A model generated the notes under the pieces. That model was not told where the DNA came from and did no database searches. It saw only the letters and a list, made by a program, of their open reading frames with translations. 64,000 nt of DNA from Schlegelella_A sp963778525 (GTDB lineage Bacteria > Pseudomonadota > Gammaproteobacteria > Burkholderiales > Burkholderiaceae_C), in contig CAVZUJ010000009.1 in NCBI GenBank assembly GCA_963778525.1, positions 682,001-746,000 of the forward strand, written 5' to 3'. Below are positions 33,639-44,984 of the stretch, in pieces (position 1 is the stretch's first letter; each line of letters starts with the position of its first letter). The position numbers were made by a program, and so were the translations under genes.

Positions 33639-36095
33639 GTGCGTCAAGCCATTCGCCAAGTTCATCAAGCGGTAAGACCTGTTCGAGGCGGCGTCGCGAG
33701 GCTCGGGCGACGTCGCGTCGCCGTGTTGTCGCTCGTCCTCGGCCTGGCGACGGCTGCGACACCGAGCTTGGCGCAGTCGTCGGTGGCGACGAGTGCGCCG
33801 GCCGCGAGCGCCGCGGCGTCGGCACCGACCGCTGCCCGCGCTGCCTCGGGCATCGAGTTGCGGGAGGCTTCGACCTTACAAGCGCCGCCGCGCGGCGAGG
33901 CGGCTCGGCAACTCCCGGTCATCCTGCGCGCCCACGAGATGCGCGGCCGTCCCGATCTGGACGCCGAAGCAGCGGGCGACGTCGAGTTCCGGCGCGGGTC
34001 GGTCGTCATGCGTGCCGACAAGCTGACCTACGACCAGGCCGAAGACCTGGCGCGGGCCAGCGGCCACGTCGTCGTCAGCCGCGACGGCAATGTCTTCACC
34101 GGGCCGCAGCTGGAGCTGAAGGTCGAACGTTTCGAGGGGTTTTTCGAGGCGCCGACCTATCGCTTCGCGCGGACCGGCGCGGGCGGCAAGGCCAAACGCA
34201 TCGATTTCCTCGACGACCAGCGTTCGGTCGCGACCGACGCCACCTATTCGAGCTGCACCGCCCAGAGCGAGACGGAAGATCCAGTCTGGATTCTCCGTGC
34301 CTCCAGCATTCAGATCGACAACGAGACGAACGAAGGCATTGCCAAGAACGCGGTGCTGCGCTTCTATGGCGTTCCCATCCTCGCGTCGCCGACGCTCAGC
34401 TTTCCGCTCAACGACGAGCGCAAATCGGGCTTCTTGCCGCCGATCGTCGGGCTCGATAGCCGAAGCGGCTTCCAGGGCGCGATTCCGTACTACTGGAACA
34501 TCGCGCCCAATCGCGACGCCACATTCACGGCGTTCGACAGCGTCCGGCGCGGGCCTGGCCTCGACACCGAGTTCCGCTATCTCGAGCCGGGCTACACGGG
34601 CGAGTTCGACTACAAGATCCTGCCGCACGACGATGTGGTCGATCGATTGCGCTATTCATTGCGTTTCACGCACGAAGGCGCGCTGCCCTACGGCATGTAT
34701 GCCCAGGCGCGCGTGCTGCGCGTCTCGGACGACGACTACTGGAAGGACTTCCCGGATGATCTGAAGACGACGACGTCGCGCCTGCTGCAGACCGACCTGC
34801 AGCTGTCACGGCCGTTCGGCGACTGGTCGACCTATGCGCGCGTGGAGCAGTGGCAGCTGCTGCAGACGGTCGACCCCACGACCCGCATCGATCCGGCCCC
34901 GTACGCGCGGCTGCCGCAGATCGGCGCGCGCTACGCGTCGTCGTGGAACTATGGTTTCGAGACCGGCTTCGAGACCGAGTTCAACCGCTTCGTCGATCCG
35001 CAGGACAGCTACGCCACGATCCGCCAAACCGGGTCCCGGCTGCATGCGCTCGGCAGCATCAGCCGCCCCTTTTATTCGCCGGGTTGGACCCTCACACCCA
35101 AGGTCTCGTTCAATGCCGCGTCCTACGCGCTCGATGAGCCGCTGCCCGATGGCCGGCGCAGCGCCTCGCGCTTCATCCCGACCCTGAGCCTCGACAGCGC
35201 CTGGACTCTCGAGCGCCAAGCGGAGTTCTTCGGCCATGCGGTCCGCCAGACGCTGGAGCCGCGCCTTTTCTACGTCGATACGCCCTATCACAACCAGACC
35301 AATCTGCCCAACTTCGACGCGTACCCGAAGGACTTCAACTTCGACTCGATCTTCACCGAGAACGCATTTTCAGGCGTCGACCGGGTGTCGGACGCGCACC
35401 AGATGACGGCCGGCCTGACGACGCGTTTGCTCGACCCGGTGACCGGCGTCGAAGCGCTGCGCCTGGGCATCGCCGAGCGTTATCTGTTTCGCGACCAGCT
35501 CGTGACGCCGGATGGGCCGCCTCTGACGCAACGCTTCTCCGACGTCCTGGTGCTGGGGTCGACCTCGCTGGTGCCGCACTGGACGTTCGACGCCGACGCC
35601 CAGTACAACCCCGACAGCCGACGCATCGAGCAGTCGCTGGCGGGCTTTCGCTATTCACCCGGTCCTTTCAGGACGGTCAGTCTGAACTACCGGCTGCAGC
35701 GCGGTTTGTCCGAACAGGTTGAACTCGGCTGGCAATGGCCAGTCTATGGACCGGCCAGGATCAACGATCGCAGCGATCGGCAGGCGAAGGGTTCGAGCTG
35801 CGGCGGCACGCTCTACAGCGTCGGGCGTGTCAACTACAGCACGCGCGACAGCCGACTGACCGACGCGATCGCTGGCCTGGAATACGACGCCGGTTGCTGG
35901 ATCGGGCGCGTTGTCGTGGAGCGGCTCTCCACCGGGCTGAGCGAAGCGACGACGCGTTTGCTGTTCCAACTGGAGCTGGTCGGACTCTCGCGCCTGGGGT
36001 CCAATCCGCTGCGCGTCTTGAAGGACAATATTCCAGGCTATCAATTGCTGCGCGACGAGCGCGAGACGAATACCCCTTTCACGCCTTATGACTGA
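33639..36095 (+). CDS. lptD: LPS-assembly protein LptD
   Basis: An 818-residue outer-membrane beta-barrel that, with LptE, inserts lipopolysaccharide into the outer leaflet. From the GTG at 33639 the protein begins with a basic stretch and signal peptide (cleavage near PSLAQS), an Ala/Ser linker, the OstA/LptA-like beta-jellyroll domain (ADKLTYDQAEDLARASGH), then a long C-terminal barrel with the RxxF-rich central region typical of the family. Cysteines for inter-domain disulfides occur in YSSCTAQSE, GSSCGGT and DAGCWIG. The start is inferred from the signal peptide since no ATG is well placed. It overlaps surA by eight bases. Confidence 0.92.
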   Translation: MRQAIRQVHQAVRPVRGGVARLGRRRVAVLSLVLGLATAATPSLAQSSVATSAPAASAAASAPTAARAASGIELREASTLQAPPRGEAARQLPVILRAHEMRGRPDLDAEAAGDVEFRRGSVVMRADKLTYDQAEDLARASGHVVVSRDGNVFTGPQLELKVERFEGFFEAPTYRFARTGAGGKAKRIDFLDDQRSVATDATYSSCTAQSETEDPVWILRASSIQIDNETNEGIAKNAVLRFYGVPILASPTLSFPLNDERKSGFLPPIVGLDSRSGFQGAIPYYWNIAPNRDATFTAFDSVRRGPGLDTEFRYLEPGYTGEFDYKILPHDDVVDRLRYSLRFTHEGALPYGMYAQARVLRVSDDDYWKDFPDDLKTTTSRLLQTDLQLSRPFGDWSTYARVEQWQLLQTVDPTTRIDPAPYARLPQIGARYASSWNYGFETGFETEFNRFVDPQDSYATIRQTGSRLHALGSISRPFYSPGWTLTPKVSFNAASYALDEPLPDGRRSASRFIPTLSLDSAWTLERQAEFFGHAVRQTLEPRLFYVDTPYHNQTNLPNFDAYPKDFNFDSIFTENAFSGVDRVSDAHQMTAGLTTRLLDPVTGVEALRLGIAERYLFRDQLVTPDGPPLTQRFSDVLVLGSTSLVPHWTFDADAQYNPDSRRIEQSLAGFRYSPGPFRTVSLNYRLQRGLSEQVELGWQWPVYGPARINDRSDRQAKGSSCGGTLYSVGRVNYSTRDSRLTDAIAGLEYDAGCWIGRVVVERLSTGLSEATTRLLFQLELVGLSRLGSNPLRVLKDNIPGYQLLRDERETNTPFTPYD

Positions 36096-37389
36096 TTTCC
36101 GCTCCGCCTGGCGTCCCTTCCTGGCAGCCATGGTGCTGGGCCTTGTCGCAGGCCACGCTTTCGCCGAGGGCGGCGACTACATCGTTGCCATCGTGAACCA
36201 GGAGGTCGTGACGGCCGCCGAGTTGCAGCAGCGCATTGCCCAGGCGCGCGAGGATGCCGCGCGGATGAGGGTGGCGTTGCCCCCGGCCAACGTGCTGCGC
36301 AAGCAGGCGCTCGACGCGCTGATCGACGAGCGGGTGCTCGTTACCAATGCGCGCGAGACCGGCAACAAGATCGATCCGGCGGAGCTCGACAGGGCGGTGA
36401 GCAGCATTGCGGCGCAGAACCAGCTGACCGTGCCGCAACTGCGCGATCGCCTGAAGACCGAAGGCCTCGACTTTGCCAAATTCCGCGACAGCGTGAAGGA
36501 CAAGATGCTCATCGAGCGCGTGCGCGAACGCGAGGTGGCCAATCGCATCAAGGTCAGCGATGCCGAAATCGACGAACTGATCTCGCAGCGCCTTGCCGGT
36601 GCCGGTAACGACGCGCAATTCAACGTGGCGCAGATTCTGGTCAGCGTGCCCGAGGGTGCCAGTGTCTCGGCCGTGAACGAGCGTCGGGATCGTGCGCTCG
36701 CAGCCTTGCGTCGCGTCCGCGGCGGCGAGGACTTCGCGACGGTGGCGCGCGACATGTCCGACGACGGAAATCGCGCCAAGGGCGGGGAGATCGGCATGCG
36801 CGCGGCCGACCGGCTGCCCGATGTCTTCGTGAAGGTCGTGCGGCCCCTGAAGGCTGGCGAGATCGCACCCGACCTGCTGCGGACGGGCGCGGGTTTTCAC
36901 ATCCTCAAGCTTGTCGATCGGCGCGAAGGGGGCGCCTTCACCGTTCAGCAGGTGCACGCTCGCCACATCCTGCTTCGCCTGTCGCCTGAGGTGACGACGG
37001 AGGCGGCGACGCGGCGTCTGATGCAGTTCAAGCGCGACATCATGTCCGGCAAGAGCACGTTCGAGCAGCTCGCCCGAGCCAATTCGGAAGACAGCAGCGC
37101 CGAGCAGGGAGGTGATCTCGGCTGGTCTTCGCCCGGTCAGTTCGTTCCCGAGTTCGAAGACGCGCTCTCTCGTCTCGAGGTCGGCGGAATCTCCGAACCG
37201 GTCACCACGCGCTTCGGCCTGCACCTGATCCAATTGCTCGAGCGGCGCGATGTGACCCTTGATCGCAAGCAGCAGCGCGAACAGGCCCGCAACATCCTGC
37301 GCGAGAAGAAGTTCGAGGGTGCGTATGCGGAGTGGCTGCGCGACCTCCGTGGCGAGGCCTACATCGAGCTGCGCGACGCGCCGCAATAG
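36088..37389 (+). CDS. surA: Periplasmic chaperone / peptidyl-prolyl isomerase SurA
   Basis: A 433-residue periplasmic chaperone for outer-membrane proteins, including LptD encoded just upstream. It has a signal peptide (cleavage near GHAFA-E), an N-terminal SurA chaperone domain starting VAIVNQEVVTAAELQQRI, and two parvulin domains: the first at about residues 175-275 (NVAQILVSVPEGA), the second at about 285-385 (ARHILLRLSPEV through LGWSSPGQFVPEFEDAL). The ATG lies inside the end of lptD, so translation is coupled. Order lptD-surA-rsmA is conserved; pdxA, which often sits between surA and rsmA, is missing. Confidence 0.95.
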   Translation: MTDFRSAWRPFLAAMVLGLVAGHAFAEGGDYIVAIVNQEVVTAAELQQRIAQAREDAARMRVALPPANVLRKQALDALIDERVLVTNARETGNKIDPAELDRAVSSIAAQNQLTVPQLRDRLKTEGLDFAKFRDSVKDKMLIERVREREVANRIKVSDAEIDELISQRLAGAGNDAQFNVAQILVSVPEGASVSAVNERRDRALAALRRVRGGEDFATVARDMSDDGNRAKGGEIGMRAADRLPDVFVKVVRPLKAGEIAPDLLRTGAGFHILKLVDRREGGAFTVQQVHARHILLRLSPEVTTEAATRRLMQFKRDIMSGKSTFEQLARANSEDSSAEQGGDLGWSSPGQFVPEFEDALSRLEVGGISEPVTTRFGLHLIQLLERRDVTLDRKQQREQARNILREKKFEGAYAEWLRDLRGEAYIELRDAPQ

Positions 37390-37409
37390 CAAGCCGTCGC
37401 TGTCCACTC

Positions 37410-38168
37410 GTGTCGCACCGCCCGCGAAAGCGTTTCGGCCAGCATTTCCTCGTCGACGAAGGCGTGATTGCGGCCATCGTTGCCGCCGTCTCGGCGAAAG
37501 TCGGCGAGCACGTCGTCGAAATCGGACCTGGCCTGGGCGCGATCACGCGTCCACTCTTGAAGGAATGCGGCGCGCTGACGGTGATCGAGCTCGACCGCGA
37601 CCTGGCCGCTCGTTTGCGGCCGGTGCCGGGCCTGGACGTCATCGAGGCCGACGTCCTTCGGGTTGACCTTGCCGCGCTGGCCGCAGCGCGAGGCGGCGCC
37701 AAGCTGCGCGTCGTCGGCAACTTGCCGTACAACATCTCGACCCCCATCCTCTTTCATCTGCTCGACGGCATCGATGTCGTCGCCGATCAGCACGTGATGC
37801 TGCAAAGGGAAGTGGCCGAGCGCATGGCGGCCTCGCCAGGCGTGAAGGCTTACGGTCGGCTCAGCATCATGCTGCAGTGGCGCTACACCATCGAGCCGGT
37901 GCTTGACGTGCCGGCGCGGGCCTTCGATCCGCCGCCGAAGGTCGAATCGGCGGTCATCCGAATGATCCCGAAGCCGGCGCCGCCGGGCGTCGATGGCCGG
38001 CTGCTGGCCGAGCTCGTCAGCGTTGCGTTCTCACAGCGCCGAAAGCTCTTGCGCCATACGCTGGGGCGCTGGCTCGAAGCGCGCACGCCGGATCTCGACT
38101 TCGACGTGCAGCGGCGCGCCGAAGAAGTATCGGTCGAGGAATATCTGAGCCTCGCCGCGCGGCTGTAG
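37410..38168 (+). CDS. rsmA: 16S rRNA dimethyladenosine transferase (KsgA)
   Basis: A 252-residue methyltransferase that dimethylates two adenosines near the 3' end of 16S rRNA during 30S maturation. The N-terminus HRPRKRFGQHFLVDEG, the SAM motif VVEIGPGLGAIT, and the catalytic NLPYNISTPILFHLL are all intact. The GTG at 37410 is chosen because the conserved RKRFGQHFL block begins five residues later. It follows surA by 20 bases. The gene ends before a 240-base stretch with no assigned gene. Confidence 0.94.
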   Translation: MSHRPRKRFGQHFLVDEGVIAAIVAAVSAKVGEHVVEIGPGLGAITRPLLKECGALTVIELDRDLAARLRPVPGLDVIEADVLRVDLAALAAARGGAKLRVVGNLPYNISTPILFHLLDGIDVVADQHVMLQREVAERMAASPGVKAYGRLSIMLQWRYTIEPVLDVPARAFDPPPKVESAVIRMIPKPAPPGVDGRLLAELVSVAFSQRRKLLRHTLGRWLEARTPDLDFDVQRRAEEVSVEEYLSLAARL

Positions 38169-38375
38169 GCGCGGGCGAGACGATCGGCGTTGGCCGCATC
38201 GAGCGACCACCTCCGAAGGCGCGGCGCAGCCTAGGCCGCGCTCAGCCACATGGCAGTGTCGAAGGCGCTGCTCATGAGCGGCATGTTGGCGCCGAAGCTG
38301 CTGTTCGCTGCCGTTTTTGCTGCCGCCTTGACCGGTTTGTCGGTATTGCCGTTGACTGCTGGGGCCACATCCGTC
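38169..38375. other. Unassigned stretch with ambiguous small ORFs
   Basis: Between rsmA and the barstar gene both strands can be read as a short protein. On the plus strand 38250-38435 gives 61 codons with a signal-like start (LLFAAVFAAALTGLSVLPLT). On the minus strand 38231-38368 gives about 45 codons (ANSSFGANMPLMSSAFD). Neither has a clear ribosome site, and each is the mirror of the other, so at most one is real. I call no gene. Confidence 0.3.
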
Positions 38376-38410
38376 GCCCGCTCCCATGACCCGAATTCCG
38401 GGGAGCGGGC
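38376..38410. terminator. Hairpin at the end of the barstar gene
   Basis: GCCCGCTCCC (38376-38385) pairs perfectly with GGGAGCGGGC (38401-38410), a 10-bp stem with a 15-base loop, immediately at the barstar stop codon. There is no U tract on the minus strand. It may still end the RNase-barstar transcript. Confidence 0.45.
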
Positions 38411-38847
38411 TACTGAAAAGAATAGAAGCACCTGAACGGGACTTTGCGCTCCGCCCAAAAGTCAGCGGTGTCGCGAAACACGTCGAGCAGCTGCTCGCGC
38501 GCCTCGCGATCGAACCGCGGGTTGTCCGGGAGCTGCTCGAGCACGACGACGAAGCCGGGTTGTGCGCCGGCCTTTTGCACCAGGTCGGTCATGCAGTCGT
38601 AGAGCGCGTCGAGGTTCTTGCCGAAATGCGTGGGGAAGAGGAAAGCGTCGGCGATGCCTTCGAGCACCTCCTGTTTCGACTGCGCCGTCGTCAGATTGGC
38701 ATACAAGAAATGCTGATCGGCGTTATGCGCCGCCTGCATCAGGTCGTCGACGCGGTAGGCCCGAATCGACTGCACGATGTTTGGACGGACTGTCTGCAAG
38801 AGCATGTCGCGTTCCTCCTGGTCAATGAAAATCTCTGTGGCGCTCAT
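38410..38847 (-). CDS. Barstar-family ribonuclease inhibitor
   Basis: A 145-residue cytoplasmic protein of the barstar family. The core LFPTHFGKNLDALYDCMTDL is the barstar signature: an acidic helix that inserts into the active site of barnase-like RNases. A longer N-terminal extension than in Bacillus barstar (about 90 residues) is typical of the proteobacterial form. The ATG at 38847 overlaps the stop of the ribonuclease gene (38844-38847), so inhibitor and enzyme are made from one transcript, with the enzyme first. It should protect the cell from its own RNase before export. Confidence 0.88.
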   Translation of the reverse strand: MSATEIFIDQEERDMLLQTVRPNIVQSIRAYRVDDLMQAAHNADQHFLYANLTTAQSKQEVLEGIADAFLFPTHFGKNLDALYDCMTDLVQKAGAQPGFVVVLEQLPDNPRFDREAREQLLDVFRDTADFWAERKVPFRCFYSFQ

Positions 38848-39251
38848 GGCTCGATGCGCTCGAATTTGGCGTAGTGGTCGCCCGTGTAGTAGCAGGTCGC
38901 AGGTGCCGTCACGGGCCGCCCGCCGCAGACGATGCGCCGGGCTCCGCGGTCGCGTGCCCCAGGCGTCGCGACCGTGTATTCGTGGTAGTAGCCGCGCGGT
39001 TCTTTCGGAAGCTGGTGTTCGTAGTTACCGAACACCGAGCCGTCCTTCGGATACACGAACGGGCCGCCTTTGTGGATGGCCCGATGAACGGCTTGGGCCT
39101 CGGCCGGCAAGCGCGCCAAAGGCACCGACTCCGCAAACGGCTCCGATTCCCGGGCCTGTATCGTGCCGACCGCGAGCAACCCTGCGATGCCGATCCCCGC
39201 TCCCCACCGGAGCAGTGGCCGCCAAGGCCGCAGCCATCCCTTCAAAACCAC
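38844..39251 (-). CDS. Exported barnase-like guanyl-specific ribonuclease
   Basis: A secreted RNase of the barnase/RNase Sa (N1/T1) superfamily, about 135 residues from the GTG at 39251. The N-terminus has basic residues then a hydrophobic export segment (WGAGIGIAGLLAVGTIQA). The catalytic residues are visible: the general base Glu in GYYHEYTV, arginines in ARDRGARRIVCG, and the catalytic His in CYYTGDHYAKFERI. The open frame continues to 39359 but those residues look non-coding; AGGGA precedes the GTG. Coupled by ATGA to its barstar inhibitor. The upstream 170 bases are AT-richer than the surrounding DNA, hinting at acquisition or a strong promoter. Confidence 0.85.
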   Translation of the reverse strand: MVLKGWLRPWRPLLRWGAGIGIAGLLAVGTIQARESEPFAESVPLARLPAEAQAVHRAIHKGGPFVYPKDGSVFGNYEHQLPKEPRGYYHEYTVATPGARDRGARRIVCGGRPVTAPATCYYTGDHYAKFERIEP

Positions 39252-39425
39252 GGGAAATCCCTGAACAGTGAATCTGTAGATGTTACCGAAGCGGTGCCAA
39301 AACCTCAAGTCTTTGCCACATATTGGGGCATGATAAATAGGGATTAAGTCTGTGCACACTCACCTGAAAGTCGTTGCATCGTAACGAGTTGAGCGTGCAT
39401 TGAGAATTATCCGCCGCCCTATCGA

Positions 39426-41720
<2,295 letters not shown>

Positions 41721-41760
41721 GGCAATCGCGGCCGGGCTCGCTCGGCGAATAGCGGTGCTT

Positions 41761-41772
41761 CCACCGCGGTGG
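41761..41772. promoter_or_regulatory. Perfect palindrome between maeB and thiL
   Basis: CCACCGCGGTGG is a perfect 12-base palindrome in the divergent control region, 41 bases before the maeB start. A thiL -10-like TATGAT is at 41838-41843, very close to the thiL ATG (41855). The palindrome could be an operator; a short GC palindrome by chance is also possible. Confidence 0.3.
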
Positions 41773-41854
41773 ACCATCATTGCAGACTGCGCCGCGGCCA
41801 GACACCGATATTTCCCGAGGCGAGCAGAAGTGCCGCCTATGATCCTTCCCGACC

Positions 41855-42841
41855 ATGGCTTTCCTCGGCGAGTTCGAGCTGATCGAGCGATTTTTCAGCC
41901 GGCCGGCACGGCGTGCCGTCCTCGGCGGCGGCGATGACTGCGCGTTGCTCGCCGCGGCGCAGGGGATGGACCTCGCCGTCTCGACCGACATGCTGGTCGA
42001 AGGTCGCCATTTCCTCTCGACCGTGGCGCCCGATCGCCTCGGCCACAAGGCGCTCGCCGTCAATCTGAGCGATCTGGCCGCTTGCGGTGCCCGGCCGGTC
42101 GCCTTCACGATGGCGCTGGCCTTGCCGGTGGCGAACGACAGCTTCCTCGACGCGTTCTCGCGCGGTCTTTACGCGATCGCCGATCGCTACGACTGCGAGC
42201 TCATCGGCGGCGACACGACGCGCGGCCCGCTCACGATCTCGATCACCGTCTTCGGTGAAGTCCCCGTCGGCACGGCGCTGCTGCGCTCGGGCGCCCGCGC
42301 CGGCGACGATCTCTACGTCAGCGGCGTCCTCGGCGATGCTCGCCTGGCACTCGAGGCCTTTCGCGGCAACGTCGACCTGCATGGCGACGCTTTCGCGCGA
42401 GTCCGCCGGGCCATGGAGGAGCCGCAGCCCCGGGTCGAGCTCGGGATCGCCTTGCGCGGGGTGGCCTCGAGCGCCATCGACGTGTCCGACGGCCTGGCCG
42501 GTGACCTGGGTCATGTCCTGCGCCGCTCCGGGGTCGCCGCCGTGGTCGAGGTCGACGCACTGCCGCTGAGCGCCGACCTCGCCGCTCAGGAACAAGCCTG
42601 GCGGCACGAGTGCCTGCTCGCGGGCGGCGACGACTACGAGCTGGTTTTCACGGCGCCCGCCGATCGTCGCGTCGCCGTGATGGCAGCGGCGCAGGCCTCG
42701 GGTACGAGGGTGACCCGTATCGGCCGCATCGAGGCGGGCCGAGGCTTGCGGATCGTCGACGCGAGCGGCCACGCCGTTGTCGGCCCGGCTGCCTCGTTCG
42801 ATCACTTTCGCGCCGCTTCGATCGCGCCGCCCGCGTGTTGA
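41855..42841 (+). CDS. thiL: Thiamine-monophosphate kinase
   Basis: A 328-residue ATP-dependent kinase of the PurM-like fold that makes thiamine pyrophosphate. Motifs: GEFELIERFF at the N-terminus, the metal-binding GGGDDCALL, the STDMLVEGRHF block and NLSDLAACGARPV, and the C-terminal ISDVSDGL-like AIDVSDGLAGDLGH. First gene of thiL-pgpA-pncC, a standard betaproteobacterial cluster; its stop lies inside the start of pgpA. The leader before the ATG is very short if TATGAT at 41838 is the -10. Confidence 0.94.
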   Translation: MAFLGEFELIERFFSRPARRAVLGGGDDCALLAAAQGMDLAVSTDMLVEGRHFLSTVAPDRLGHKALAVNLSDLAACGARPVAFTMALALPVANDSFLDAFSRGLYAIADRYDCELIGGDTTRGPLTISITVFGEVPVGTALLRSGARAGDDLYVSGVLGDARLALEAFRGNVDLHGDAFARVRRAMEEPQPRVELGIALRGVASSAIDVSDGLAGDLGHVLRRSGVAAVVEVDALPLSADLAAQEQAWRHECLLAGGDDYELVFTAPADRRVAVMAAAQASGTRVTRIGRIEAGRGLRIVDASGHAVVGPAASFDHFRAASIAPPAC

Positions 42842-43386
42842 GCGAGCCCGCCGTCAACCCACCGCTGCGCGGCGCCCCGCGCAAGCCCGACCTGCGTTTT
42901 CTCCTCTCGCATCCGGCGCATCTCATCGCGCTCGGCTTCGGCAGCGGCTTGTCGCCGATCGCTCCCGGCACCGCCGGCACTCTTTTCGCCTGGATCGTGT
43001 TCGACGCAGCGCAGCCGCCGATGGGCGAAACCCTGCGCGGCATCCTGCTGGTCGTCGCGACGCTGATCGGCTGGTGGGCCTGCACCGCGACGGCGCGCCA
43101 TCTGGCGCAAGCCGATCCGTCCTGCGTCGTCTGGGACGAGGTTGTCGCGTTCTGGCTGGTCCTCTGGCTGGTCACGCCGGCGGGGTTCTGGGCGCAAGCC
43201 GCCGCCTTCGTTCTCTTTCGCGTCTTCGACGCCGCCAAGCCCGGGCCGGTTGCGTGGGCGGATCAACTGTTCAAGCGGCGCCGCGGCCAGCCCGTGGGGT
43301 GGGCGCAGGGCTTCGGCATCCTGTTCGACGATTTCGTCGCCGCACTTTGCACATTGTTGGTTATTGCGCTGTGGAAATTCGTCTGA
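42835..43386 (+). CDS. pgpA: Phosphatidylglycerophosphatase A
   Basis: A 183-residue inner-membrane phosphatase that removes phosphate from phosphatidylglycerol phosphate. The N-terminal GFGSGLSPIAPGTAGTL and the VVWDEVVAFWLVL active-site segment are characteristic, with several membrane helices between. The C-terminal FDAAKPGPVAWADQLF and GFGILFDDFVAAL also match. The GTG at 42835 overlaps the thiL stop; a TTG at 42838 would be equivalent. It overlaps the pncC start by 16 bases. Confidence 0.92.
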   Translation: MLSEPAVNPPLRGAPRKPDLRFLLSHPAHLIALGFGSGLSPIAPGTAGTLFAWIVFDAAQPPMGETLRGILLVVATLIGWWACTATARHLAQADPSCVVWDEVVAFWLVLWLVTPAGFWAQAAAFVLFRVFDAAKPGPVAWADQLFKRRRGQPVGWAQGFGILFDDFVAALCTLLVIALWKFV

Positions 43387-43885
43387 ACGAAACGGCTGTG
43401 CTTGTCGATCGCCTGGCCGCGGCGCTGCGTCGGCGCGGCGAAAGGCTGGTGACAGCCGAATCCTGCACCGGCGGGCTCATCGCCGCGGCCTGCACCTCGC
43501 TTGCGGGCTCGAGCGAATGGTTCGAGCGTGGCTTCGTGACCTATTCGAATGCGGCGAAGACCGAGTTGCTCGGCGTGCCGGAGGCGCTCATCGCCATGCA
43601 CGGTGCGGTCAGCGCCGAGGTCGCTGCCGCGATGGCCGACGGCGCGCTGGCACGCTCGCACGCGCAAGTTGCGGTCGCCATCACCGGCGTTGCCGGCCCC
43701 ACCGGGGGCACGGCAGCGAAGCCTGTCGGCACGGTCTGGATCGCCGCGGCTGCCGGCGGCAAGCCAGCACGCTCGGTCCTGCTTCAAGCGGATGGCGATC
43801 GCACGCGATTCGCGCGGCTTCGGTCGTTCGCGCCTTGACGCTGCTGGTCGTCCTCTGCGAAACCGACACCGCGGCGGCGCCTTAG
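43371..43885 (+). CDS. pncC: Nicotinamide-nucleotide amidase (CinA C-terminal type), frameshifted as sequenced
   Basis: Deamidates NMN to NaMN in pyridine nucleotide salvage. The body is intact: TAESCTGGLIAAACTSLAGS with the catalytic Ser, FVTYSNAAKTELLGV, and ITGVAGPTGGTAAKPVGTVW. As sequenced the frame stops at 43838 with an odd tail after ADGDRT. The expected C-terminus IRAASVVRALTLLVVLCE is present in another frame and runs to a stop at 43883-43885; one base missing after about 43807 explains it. The corrected stop overlaps the stop of the convergent holA. Start GTG at 43371. Confidence 0.88.
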
Positions 43886-44977
43886 ACGGTCAAGGCGAGC
43901 CGCGATGCGGGTCGAGGCCCGACCCGCGACGTTTCTTCGACGAGCATCAATGCCAAGGCGCTTCAATCCCTGCCACGGATCGAGCGGCCAGTCCGGATGC
44001 TTCAGGCCCTTGACGAGGCCATCGCAGATCTGTGCCGCCTCGAGCAGGTGGGTAAGGGCGCCGTCGCTGAGCAGTGTCAGGGCGCGCTCGAAGACTCGCT
44101 CCTTCGCGCCCCAGACGCGGGCCTCGCGCATCGCGAGCGGCAACGGCTTGCCGCTGCCGAGAGCGTCTTTCACGCGCTTCAGGCCGCGAATGTCTTCGGC
44201 CAGCGTCCAGTGCACGAGAACCGCGGCTTCGCCCTCGGCTTCGAGTCCCTCGAGCATGCGCAGTGCCCGCGCGGCCTGACCGGCCAGCACCGCCTCGCCG
44301 AGCCTGAAGACGTCGTAGCGGGCCACGTTCAGCACGGCGGCCTCGATCTGCTCGAAGCTGAGTTCGCCGGGCGGATAGAGCAACCCGAGCTTCTGGATTT
44401 CCTGATGCGCGGCCAGCAGGTTGCCTTCGACCCGATCGGCGAAGAAGGCGAGCGTGCGCTGGCCCTCGGGGCCGGAGGCGACGCTTTGACCTTGCGCCAT
44501 CATCCGCTGCGCGATCCAGCTCGGCAGCGCCGCACGCTCGACGGCGTGGACGCGCACCGTCAAGCCGGCCCGATCGAGGGCCGAGAACCAGCCGCTCTTT
44601 TGCTGCATGCTGTCGAGACGCGGCAGCTGGATGAGGGTGATCACGTCACGGCCGCCACCGGCGATGGCAGCTTCGCAGTAGCGCTGCAGGGCCTCGGAGC
44701 CTTCCTTGCCCGGCTTGCCGGAGGGAATGCGAATCTCGACCAGCTGGCGATCCGCGAACAGGCTGAGCGCCTGCGCCGCACCGAGCAGGCTGCTCCAGTC
44801 GTAGTGCGCGCCGCTCACGGTGTGCACCTGGCGTTCACTGCAGCCGGCTGCGCGCGCGGCGGCGCGGATGACGTCGCAAGCCTCCTGGGCCAGCAGCGCC
44901 TCGTCGCCCCAGACGGTATAGACCGGCACGAGTCCGCGCTGCAGTTGTCGATCCAGGGCGTCGAGCTTGATCTGCAT
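43882..44977 (-). CDS. holA: DNA polymerase III delta subunit, frameshifted near the end as sequenced
   Basis: The clamp-loader subunit that opens the beta sliding clamp. The N-terminus MQIKLDALDRQLQRGLVPVY, the clamp-binding and AAA-like part (LVEIRIPSGKPGKEG) and the C-terminal helical domain are typical, and AGGAG precedes the ATG at 44977. Near the end the frame changes: after WQGLKRL the expected tail ALMLVEETSR...LALTV followed by TAA is in another frame. Removing one base at 43953-43954 (CC on the plus strand) restores it, giving a stop at 43882. An essential gene, so a sequence error is the likely cause. It follows lptE in the leuS-lptE-holA operon. Confidence 0.92.
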
Positions 44978-44984
44978 GCGGCTC

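Noticed and set aside
39265..39300. Possible sigma-54 promoter (TTGGCAC...) before the RNase
   Set aside because: The -12 element does not match TTGC at the required spacing.
39252..39359. N-terminal extension of the barnase-like RNase
   Set aside because: The extra residues are unlike a signal peptide and come from AT-rich leader DNA; the GTG at 39251 gives a proper export signal.
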